Assembly: GCA_946482565.1 (NCBI GenBank)
Contig: CAMLSB010000137.1
Span: 1-5,119, forward strand
DNA: 5,119 nt
DNA from: an uncultured Lysobacteraceae bacterium
GTDB lineage: Bacteria; Pseudomonadota; Gammaproteobacteria; Xanthomonadales; Xanthomonadaceae
Direction of reading: 5' to 3'
The notes under the pieces are model-generated. The model had not been told where the DNA came from. It searched no databases and saw nothing but the letters and a program-made list of their open reading frames with translations. Of the stretch, positions 1 to 5,014 are shown piece after piece (positions within the stretch are counted from its first letter, which is position 1; each line of letters opens with the position of its first letter). A program made the translations under genes and the position numbers.

Positions 1-66
1 GCGCGGGTGAAGCTGCTCAACGTCATGCCGGCGCTGGGCGGCGAGACGAAAGTGCAGGGAGCCTAG
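1..66 (+). CDS. C-terminal end of a probable ECF-type RNA polymerase sigma factor (partial)
   Basis: The first reading frame is open from the window edge to a TAG at 64-66 and encodes 21 residues ending in ETKVQGA. The piece ARVKLLNVMPAL resembles the end of sigma-70 region 4, where an R-A-R-x-K-L type helix closes the protein. The main argument is context: the next gene, 7 bp downstream, is a zinc-finger anti-sigma factor, and such factors are usually co-transcribed directly after their cognate ECF sigma gene. The sigma factor would direct RNA polymerase to its own set of promoters once released from the membrane. The promoter-binding domains lie outside the window, so the family call rests on a short tail and on synteny. 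An unrelated upstream gene cannot be excluded. Confidence 0.6.
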   Translation, partial: ARVKLLNVMPALGGETKVQGA

Positions 67-73
67 GAAACCA

Positions 74-709
74 ATGGCCTCGACCCATACCCCCAACAAG
101 GATTGCGTGCTCGCCTGGGATGCAATGCCCGATGCGCTGCATGGCGACCTGTCGCCCCGGCAGCGCGAATGGCTGGACAAGCATCTCGCAGGCTGCGAGT
201 CGTGCCGCGGCCAGTTCGCGCAACAGCAGCGACTGGAGCGCGCGATGTCGCTGCCGCTCGACCTGCCGGTCGACATGGAAGCCGGGCTGCAGCGCCTGCT
301 GTCGCGGATCGACAAGCCCGAAATCCACGAAGCGCGCGATTCGCTGCGCCATGCCGGCTGGATCGGGCGGGCGCTGGTCGCCGCGGTGCTGGTCCAGGCG
401 ATCGGGCTCGGCGCGATGGGTGCGAAGCTGTGGTCCATCGAACCCGCGCCCGCGTACCGGACCTTGAGCGAGGAAGCCGCGCCGATGCCCGCCGGCTCGA
501 TCCGGCTGGTGCCGGAACCGGCGATGGCGCTGGCGGACTGGGATGCGCTGCTGCACGAGAACGGGCTGCGCATCGTCGCCGGCCCCAATGCCGTTGGCGC
601 CTACACGCTCGTCGCGTCGTCGGGCGTGGCGGGGCGCGATGCGCTGCTGCAGCGGCTGCGCGCGCAACGCGGCGTCCGGTTCGCCGAACCCGTCGCCGGG
701 ACGCAATGA
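74..709 (+). CDS. Membrane-anchored zinc-finger (zf-HC2/ASD-type) anti-sigma factor with propeptide-like C-terminal domain
   Basis: This 211-aa protein probably holds the upstream sigma factor inactive at the inner membrane. Residues about 1-60 form the cytoplasmic anti-sigma domain with the H37-x3-C41-x2-C44 zinc motif (HLAGCESC); Cys11 is a candidate further ligand, and the preceding stretch resembles the L-x-G-x-L helix of the family. Residues about 96-118 (WIGRALVAAVLVQAIGLGAM) are the only hydrophobic segment, giving an N-in/C-out topology. The C-terminal 140-206 region would be periplasmic. It ends in a pattern G-x-Y-x-x-V, then R-x-A-L-L-x-x-L, then V-R-x-A-E-P, which resembles the inhibitor_I9/fervidolysin-like prodomain at the start of the next gene product. 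The ATG at 74 has an AGGA at 65-68 with 5 nt spacing and lies 7 bp after the upstream stop. Its TGA overlaps the next ATG (ATGA). Release of the sigma factor by proteolysis or conformational change is inferred. Confidence 0.85.
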   Translation: MASTHTPNKDCVLAWDAMPDALHGDLSPRQREWLDKHLAGCESCRGQFAQQQRLERAMSLPLDLPVDMEAGLQRLLSRIDKPEIHEARDSLRHAGWIGRALVAAVLVQAIGLGAMGAKLWSIEPAPAYRTLSEEAAPMPAGSIRLVPEPAMALADWDALLHENGLRIVAGPNAVGAYTLVASSGVAGRDALLQRLRAQRGVRFAEPVAGTQ

Positions 710-2028
710 AATTCCAGGTCGCGATCCTGCTTGCAGCCGCGACGCTGGTGGCCGCCTGCGCGCACGCTCCGGTCGGCGAGCCGGCGAGCGCAAGCCGCGC
801 CGGCGCTGCGCCTGCGACTGCCGAAGCGAGCGCGCCCGACGGTGCGCGCGACATCGTCGTGACGGTCCTCAACCCGGTGGCCCCGCCGGCCGTGCACGCG
901 GGTTCGAACGTGCTCGGCTACGGCGCCACCGACCATTACCGCAACGGCCAGCGGGCCATGTCGACGCTGGCCGCGCTGGAGCGGCGATACAAGCTGCGCG
1001 AGATCACCGGTTGGCCGATCAAGCCGCTCGGGGTGTATTGCGCGGTGCTGCGGCCCGAACCGGGAGCGGATCGCGAGGCGCTGCTGGCCGCGCTGTCGCG
1101 CGACGAGCGCGTGCGCATCGCCGAACCGCTGCACGAATACGAGCTGTACGCGCATCCCGCCGTGCCCGCGCGCGCGCGCTACAACGACCCTTACGTCGGC
1201 CTGCAGCGTGGTTTCGCCGAAATCGACGCGGCAGCGGCGCAGGAAGCGAGCAAGGGCAGGGGCGTGGACATCGCGCTCGTCGACACCGGCGTGGACGTCG
1301 CGCATCCGGACCTGAAGGGCAGGGTCCGTGGCACCTACAACATGGTCGACGACGATGCCGCGGCGTTCAACGGCGATCGGCACGGCACCGAGGTCGCCGG
1401 CGTCATCGCCGCGGTCGGCGACAACCACCTCGGCATCGTGGGCGTCGCGCCGCAGGCGACCCTCAGCGTGTACAAGGCTTGCTGGCAAGCGGCCGGCACG
1501 GGCGCGGCGCGCTGCAATACGCTCACGCTCGCCAAGGCGCTCGCCGCGCTCATCGACGCCGCGCCGCGCATCGTCAACCTGAGCCTGGGTGGCCCTGCGG
1601 ATCCGCTGCTCGAGCAACTGCTCACCGCCCTGTTGCGGCAGGACCGCATCGTGGTCGTGGCGATGCCGCCGGATGGACGCATCGGCGGATTCCCCGCGGC
1701 GACGCCGGGCGTGATCGTGGTGCGCTCCGCGCAATCGCCCGGCGCGTCGGCGGGCGCCGTGGATGCGCCGGGCAACGACATCCTCACCACCCAGCCGCAT
1801 GGCCGCTACGATTTCGCGTCCGGTTCGTCGCTGGCCGCCGCGCATGTCAGCGGCATCGCGGCGTTGCTGCTCTCGATTTCGCCCGACCTCGATGCCGATG
1901 CCGTGCGGCGGATCCTGCGGCGCAGCAGCACGGTCGCCGGCGGGAGGCCCATGGTGAATGCGGCGGCGGCCATCGCGGCATTGCCGCAGCCGCGCGCGGC
2001 CGACGCGCGCGGCGCCCGCGCGCGCTGA
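706..2028 (+). CDS. S8 (subtilisin-like) serine peptidase lipoprotein, possibly catalytically impaired
   Basis: The 440-aa product starts with a lipoprotein signal peptide (MKFQVAILLAAATLVAAC); the VAAC lipobox predicts lipidation at Cys18. An Ala/Pro-rich linker runs to about residue 48. A propeptide-like domain follows at about 49-148 and then the S8 domain at about 160-430. The catalytic triad is visible: Asp193 in LVDTGVD, His226 in RHGTEVAGV and Ser375 in SGSSLAAAHVSG (usual form GTSMAAPHVAG). VNLSLGGP at 290-297 is a normal S8 core strand. Where the family has the oxyanion-hole Asn (AAGN-D/E-G), this protein reads AMPPDG, with Pro at 321-322. Cys259 and Cys270 might form a disulfide. 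The ATG at 706 is chosen because it gives the signal peptide and overlaps the anti-sigma stop; the frame is open further upstream, but that part is only a shadow of the preceding gene. GGGA at 698-701 is a plausible ribosome site. The likely location is the periplasmic face of a membrane, and the likely partner is the anti-sigma factor. Peptidase activity is not assured. Confidence 0.9.
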   Translation: MKFQVAILLAAATLVAACAHAPVGEPASASRAGAAPATAEASAPDGARDIVVTVLNPVAPPAVHAGSNVLGYGATDHYRNGQRAMSTLAALERRYKLREITGWPIKPLGVYCAVLRPEPGADREALLAALSRDERVRIAEPLHEYELYAHPAVPARARYNDPYVGLQRGFAEIDAAAAQEASKGRGVDIALVDTGVDVAHPDLKGRVRGTYNMVDDDAAAFNGDRHGTEVAGVIAAVGDNHLGIVGVAPQATLSVYKACWQAAGTGAARCNTLTLAKALAALIDAAPRIVNLSLGGPADPLLEQLLTALLRQDRIVVVAMPPDGRIGGFPAATPGVIVVRSAQSPGASAGAVDAPGNDILTTQPHGRYDFASGSSLAAAHVSGIAALLLSISPDLDADAVRRILRRSSTVAGGRPMVNAAAAIAALPQPRAADARGARAR

Positions 2029-2038
2029 TCGCTGCCCG

Positions 2039-2461
2039 ATGATCCGCCTGCCGGCTTGCGGCCTCGTCCTGGTGATGGCGGGCGGCCTGCAGGCCTGCTG
2101 CTTCCGCAGTTGCGATCCGGGCGCAGCCGGCGACTCCATGGCCGCGGCGGACGCAGTCCCCGTCGGCGCCCTCGAAATCACCGACTGGGGTCCGCGCCAG
2201 GCCAGGGCCGGCGTCGCCTTCAACGTGCAGCCAGGCGGCCACGCGGCGCTCTGGATCCGCGTGGACCGGCCCCTCGATGGCGAGAGCGTCCTTGTCCGGT
2301 TCGGCGATGCTTACCTCGAAGGCGAGGTGGCGGGCGTCCTGGTCACGGCGATGGTGCCGCCGGAGTCGTACGCACGGCCCGGCAGCTACGACGTGCGCGT
2401 GGTCGCGCGGGGCCGCGACGGGCGGCGGGACAGCAACAAGGTCGTGTTCACCGTGCATTAG
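2039..2461 (+). CDS. Small putative lipoprotein with a TIG/IPT-like Ig-fold domain
   Basis: This 140-aa protein starts 10 bp after the S8 gene, so it is probably the fourth gene of the same operon. Residues 1-20 form a signal peptide (MIRLPACGLVLVMAGGLQAC) whose LQAC fits a lipobox, predicting lipidation at Cys20. Two more cysteines follow at once (Cys21, Cys25). From about residue 44 the sequence alternates like a beta-sandwich: ALEITDWGP, then VAFNVQPGG, ALWIRVD, VLVRFGD, VTAMVPPE, PGSYDVRVVARG and DSNKVVFTVH. The PG-x-Y-x-V-x-V, G-x(5)-SN and F-x-V pattern at the end is typical of TIG/IPT domains. The ATG at 2039 is the first start that yields a signal peptide; no good Shine-Dalgarno is visible, so translational coupling to the upstream gene is likely. 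No enzyme motif is seen. It could be a ligand- or surface-sensing accessory of the sigma system, which is inferred from position only. Confidence 0.75.
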   Translation: MIRLPACGLVLVMAGGLQACCFRSCDPGAAGDSMAAADAVPVGALEITDWGPRQARAGVAFNVQPGGHAALWIRVDRPLDGESVLVRFGDAYLEGEVAGVLVTAMVPPESYARPGSYDVRVVARGRDGRRDSNKVVFTVH

Positions 2462-4490
2462 CCGGCCGCGCGCCGCAACCGGGCGGTTCGGTCGCCGCCA
2501 GGCCAGGCGCGTCGCGCACCATGATCGGATACGTCCCGCAGGAAAGGAGCCGCCAACCGCGTTCGCGCAGCAGGCCTTCGATCTCCCCGGCCCACGGCGC
2601 CGCCCGCGCGAACACGACCGCCGACAAGCGATAGCGGCGCACGGAGTCGGCGAACCAGCGGTCCGCGCCGGGCGGCCGGTATTGCCCCGCGACATACCGC
2701 ATCATGTTGCTGCGTTGCGCCGTTTCCGCCGGCGCGAACGCCAGGCTCAGGTACATCTGCCGGACGCCGACGATCCGCGGATGCACGACGAAGACCGGCA
2801 ACCACGTCGACACCGCTTCCGGCGCCAGCACGGTGCCGTCTTCGGGTACTTCCGCAGCCACCTTCCCTGCGACTGCGAATTCCAGCGGCGGGACATCGAG
2901 CGACGGCAGGCCGAGCGTCACCGAGTTCGCGCAGAGCAACGTGCCCGAGCGCGCGGCGAACACGACCGCCAGCGACGCGAGCGCGACGCAGGCGCCCGCC
3001 GCGAGTGCCTTCGGCTTTGCCGCGATCGCCCGAAACACGACGCCATCGACGACTACCGCGAGGAAGAACGGCAGCGGCAAGGCCCACGCCAGCCGCCAGT
3101 AGGTCTTCGCGCCGACGGATACCGCCGCGACGAAGGGCGTCGCGTACGGGTTGAACGCCGCGAGCAGGAGGAAGAACGCGCCGGCGGAAAAGTACCTGGC
3201 GCGGACGGGATCGCGCACGAAGGCCCACGCCGAGAGCAGGGAAACGAGCAGCAGGTTCGTGCTCCACGGGCCCCAGGCGTCCACGAGGATCCGTTGCACG
3301 CCGGGCATCGGCTGTGGCGCGGGCGCGGCGAGCGCTTGCGCGCCGTGCGTGCCGGTGCCCACCAGCCACGCCGCGCCGAGGAGATACGCGGCCGGCAGCA
3401 AGCCGAGCAGGAAGCGCCGGCTGCGCACGATACCCGGCGTCCATCCGCCGGCCAGGCCCAGTGCCGCGGCGGCCGGCGCCACGAACAGCGCGCTCGCGGC
3501 GAGGCCCAGCGCGGCGACCTGCGCCGCGAACAGCAGGAGCCACGCGCGCAAGCCGCCATGGCGCGCATAGTCGAGCGCCGTGCCCGCGATGACCGGCACC
3601 ATGCACGTCGCCAGGATCGCCTTGCCATGGTGCATGCGCACGAACGCGAAGTTGCCGTACGCATGCGGCGCCTCGCCCAGCAACAGCACGCAGGCGAACA
3701 GGATCGGCAGCACGACCGCCCAGCGCGCCGGCACGAGCCGCCGCAGCAGGTACGCCCAGGCGAACACGCACAACGCGGCGAACAGCGGGGGCAACACCAG
3801 GTACGCGACAGCGAGGTGGTCGATGCCGGTGACGCGGGAGACCACGGCGACGAGGACGTCGTGGTTGGCGAGCCGGTAGAAGGGCAGCAGGATCGGACTG
3901 TCCTGCAGCCGGTACAGCGTGTCGTGCAACAGCACTGGTTGTTGCGGGAAGCGCAGCAGCGTCGCCGGGATGCCCAGGTAGAACGCGTCGTCCGCGGCCG
4001 GGCGGTGCGCGACGAGGACGACGCAGGCGGCGGCGAGGGCGACGGCGGGCAGGATCCACCACGGTTCCGCGCGAGGACATGCGACGCGCGATTCGAGCGG
4101 TTTCGCCCGCAGGTGCCAGGTCCAGGCCGCGAACATCGCGGGCAACGCGCCCCACCAGAAGATCCGGTACGGCATGCCTGCCGACAGCAGACCCACCCAG
4201 GCCATCGCGAGCCCGAGCGCGGCGAGCGGAAGCGCGCCGACACCTTGGGAAGCCGCGCTCCCCGCTGGAGTGATCGCCGGGCCCGCCGGGGCATCGCGCT
4301 CCTGGAGACGGAACCAGCCGATGACCGCTGCGATGGCAAGCACCACCACGAACGGCAGGCCCCGCAACAGCGTGTTGAAGCTGGCTTGTTGCGAGACGAC
4401 GAGGTGGACGTAGAGCGTCCAGACCGCGTACGGCAGCACGAAGGCTGGAACGACGTGGTCCCGCGCTTTCCCTTCAACCGCGAGCCGCAT
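2448..4490 (-). CDS. Large polytopic membrane protein, GT-C-like, possibly DUF6077 family
   Basis: The 680-aa product has about 13-14 hydrophobic segments between residues 14 and 513 (for example 14-32, 42-60, 84-103, 107-125, 143-161, 226-248, 256-272, 313-345, 358-378, 432-458, 466-484, 493-513), followed by a soluble C-terminal part of about 160 residues. AADDAFYLGIP at 165-175, in the loop after the fifth hydrophobic segment, has the paired acidic residues that GT-C glycosyltransferases carry in an early extracytoplasmic loop. The stretch YGNFAFVRMHHGKAI at 278-292 recalls the uncharacterised DUF6077 membrane family, a recollection that could not be checked here. The C-terminal part contains VPEDGTVLAPEAVSTWLP and HPRIVGVRQMY. 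The start at 4490 is chosen because AAGGGGG lies 4 nt upstream; starting further upstream would add an Arg-rich, low-quality extension. A role in building or modifying a surface glycan is a guess. It converges on the preceding operon and its end overlaps it by 14 bp. Confidence 0.8.
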   Translation of the reverse strand: MRLAVEGKARDHVVPAFVLPYAVWTLYVHLVVSQQASFNTLLRGLPFVVVLAIAAVIGWFRLQERDAPAGPAITPAGSAASQGVGALPLAALGLAMAWVGLLSAGMPYRIFWWGALPAMFAAWTWHLRAKPLESRVACPRAEPWWILPAVALAAACVVLVAHRPAADDAFYLGIPATLLRFPQQPVLLHDTLYRLQDSPILLPFYRLANHDVLVAVVSRVTGIDHLAVAYLVLPPLFAALCVFAWAYLLRRLVPARWAVVLPILFACVLLLGEAPHAYGNFAFVRMHHGKAILATCMVPVIAGTALDYARHGGLRAWLLLFAAQVAALGLAASALFVAPAAAALGLAGGWTPGIVRSRRFLLGLLPAAYLLGAAWLVGTGTHGAQALAAPAPQPMPGVQRILVDAWGPWSTNLLLVSLLSAWAFVRDPVRARYFSAGAFFLLLAAFNPYATPFVAAVSVGAKTYWRLAWALPLPFFLAVVVDGVVFRAIAAKPKALAAGACVALASLAVVFAARSGTLLCANSVTLGLPSLDVPPLEFAVAGKVAAEVPEDGTVLAPEAVSTWLPVFVVHPRIVGVRQMYLSLAFAPAETAQRSNMMRYVAGQYRPPGADRWFADSVRRYRLSAVVFARAAPWAGEIEGLLRERGWRLLSCGTYPIMVRDAPGLAATEPPGCGARPANAR

Positions 4491-4494
4491 GGTT

Positions 4495-4501
4495 CCCCCT
4501 T
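4495..4501 (-). promoter_or_regulatory. Shine-Dalgarno site of the membrane-protein gene
   Basis: Read on the minus strand the site is AAGGGGG, one base from AAGGAGG, and it sits 4 nt before the ATG at 4490. It decides the start: the in-frame ATGs further upstream (4655, 4634) have no comparable site and would add a hydrophilic Arg-rich stretch before the first membrane segment. Confidence 0.6.
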
Positions 4502-4684
4502 TCCCGCCGGCCGGCGCCCGCGGACGGCGAGCGCGCTCCTTCTGCTGTCCCGTGGAGCGCTGGTAGGTACCCGGGAGGCGCGAACGGGTTGCGGACACGA
4601 GGGCGATGCGCAGCGCAGGCGGTGCTCGTGGCATTTCCCGCACGGACCGGGCCACCAGCCAAGCCGGCGGGTTTTAGCCGGAGC
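4502..4684. other. Intergenic region between divergent membrane-protein gene and tRNA-fMet
   Basis: This roughly 180-bp stretch separates the minus-strand membrane-protein start from the tRNA promoter. It should hold the promoter of the membrane-protein gene, but no convincing -35/-10 pair is recognisable on the minus strand. Short open frames across it have no ribosome site and no recognisable product. AGCCGG occurs twice at its right end (4660-4680) without forming a clear hairpin. Confidence 0.4.
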
Positions 4685-4713
4685 TTGCAAAGGACGGGCC
4701 ATCCCCACATAAT
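4685..4713 (+). promoter_or_regulatory. Sigma-70 promoter of tRNA-fMet
   Basis: TTGCAA at 4685-4690 (-35, 4 of 6 matches to TTGACA) and CATAAT at 4708-4713 (-10, 5 of 6 matches to TATAAT) are separated by exactly 17 bp. The predicted start near 4720 lies only about 5 nt before the mature tRNA 5' end. The sequence between the -10 and the start is TGCCGGC, a GC-rich discriminator of the kind found in stable-RNA promoters under stringent (ppGpp) control. The control itself is inferred. Confidence 0.75.
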
Positions 4714-4724
4714 TGCCGGCCTGC

Positions 4725-4801
4725 TGCGGGGTGGAGCAGTCTGGCAGCTCGTCGGGCTCATAACCCGAAGGTCGCAGGTTCAAATCCTGCCCCCGCTACC
4801 A
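4725..4801 (+). tRNA. metY: Initiator tRNA-fMet (anticodon CAU), CCA encoded
   Basis: The 77-nt gene folds as a complete cloverleaf: acceptor GCGGGG/CCCCGC, D-arm region GTGGAGCAGTCTGGCAGCTC, anticodon arm, and T arm GCAGG-TTCAAAT-CCTGC. The anticodon CAT is at 4759-4761. It is an initiator rather than elongator Met tRNA: three consecutive G-C pairs (GGG 4754-4756 with CCC 4764-4766) flank the anticodon loop, and position 1 (T4725) faces T4797 (position 72) without pairing. E. coli initiators have a C-A mismatch at that position. The 3' ACCA is encoded (4798-4801). It delivers formyl-methionine to the ribosomal P site. Its place directly before rimP matches metY of the nusA operon in E. coli, which is why that symbol is used. 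Confidence 0.97.
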
Positions 4802-4861
4802 GCTTCGTGCTGGACCAGCTTCACGCCGGCTCAGTTTCAGGCTGGACCAGCTTCGTGCTGG
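4798..4861 (+). repeat. Four tandem 16-bp units starting at the tRNA ACCA end
   Basis: Units 4798-4813 and 4846-4861 are identical (ACCAGCTTCGTGCTGG). Unit 4814-4829 (ACCAGCTTCACGCCGG) differs from them at three positions, and unit 4830-4845 (CTCAGTTTCAGGCTGG) at five. The units abut with no spacer. Each intact unit is a small inverted repeat, CCAGC and GCTGG around TTCGT. The first unit shares its first four bases with the ACCA end of the tRNA, so the array forms the 3' trailer of the tRNA precursor. Its function is unknown: it could be slipped-strand duplication of the trailer, a processing or stability element, or neutral. Confidence 0.85.
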
Positions 4862-4866
4862 TGATC

Positions 4867-4887
4867 AAGGCTCTTCGGAGCCTTTTT
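4867..4887 (+). terminator. Intrinsic terminator downstream of tRNA-fMet
   Basis: AAGGCTC (4867-4873) and GAGCCTT (4878-4884) form a perfect 7-bp stem closed by a TTCG tetraloop, which is very stable, and are followed by a T run to 4887. It would end most tRNA transcripts about 86 nt after the mature 3' end. Confidence 0.9.
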
Positions 4888-4907
4888 CGTTTGTGCAGGC
4901 CGGGCCT

Positions 4908-4933
4908 CGTGGTCGTGCGGTTCGACGACCACG
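4908..4933 (+). promoter_or_regulatory. Perfect inverted repeat between the two terminators
   Basis: CGTGGTCGT (4908-4916) pairs perfectly with ACGACCACG (4925-4933) around an 8-nt loop (GCGGTTCG). There is no T run, so it is not an intrinsic terminator. It lies in the leader of the rimP operon, where it could be an RNA structure for transcript stability, RNase III-type processing or antitermination, or an operator. None of these roles can be decided from the sequence. Confidence 0.6.
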
Positions 4934-4955
4934 CCGGAATCCAGTTGCATCGGAC

Positions 4956-4980
4956 AAAGGGGCCCGCCGGGCCCCTTTTT
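4956..4980 (+). terminator. Second intrinsic terminator, just before rimP
   Basis: AAAGGGGCCC (4956-4965) pairs with GGGCCCCTTT (4969-4978) around a GCC loop, followed by a run of five T (4976-4980) and a further T-rich GTTTTCT. It is a strong canonical terminator 35 nt before the rimP start codon. Transcription from the tRNA side must pass two terminators to reach rimP, or rimP must have another promoter; none is clear between 4980 and 5014. Confidence 0.9.
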
Positions 4981-5014
4981 GTTTTCTGGTTTTGAGGATT
5001 CGCACCGGACACCG

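Noticed and set aside
103..705. Upstream extension of the S8 gene to a start at 103
   Set aside because: The extension is an Arg/Ala-rich shadow of the anti-sigma gene and would bury the lipoprotein signal peptide. ATG 706 with the ATGA overlap explains the gene.
601..2223. Minus-strand open frame of 540 codons
   Set aside because: Its Arg-rich composition, complete overlap with three plus-strand genes that have clear domain signatures, and lack of a signal or domain mark it as a shadow frame.
2473..2491. Imperfect inverted repeat (CCGCAACCG / CGGTTCGG) near the convergent gene ends
   Set aside because: It has a bulge and no T run, and lies inside the coding end of the membrane-protein gene. 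It does not qualify as an intrinsic terminator.
4491..4655. Extension of the membrane protein to ATG at 4655
   Set aside because: The added 55 residues are Arg-rich and not membrane-like, and the start at 4490 has a good ribosome site.
2277..4712. Plus-strand open frame of 811 codons
   Set aside because: It lies antisense to the membrane-protein gene, is made of Arg/Gln/His-rich low-complexity sequence and contains no recognisable domain. Long open antisense frames are expected at this GC content.
4798..4861. Repeats as an integrase attachment site or a CRISPR array
   Set aside because: The shared tRNA portion is only ACCA, the units abut at 16-bp period and no integrase is present, so it is not a tRNA att duplication. 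There are no spacers, so it is not CRISPR.
4945..4950. TTGCAT as a -35 element for a rimP promoter
   Set aside because: The place for a -10 box falls inside the GC-rich terminator stem and no TATAAT-like sequence is there.
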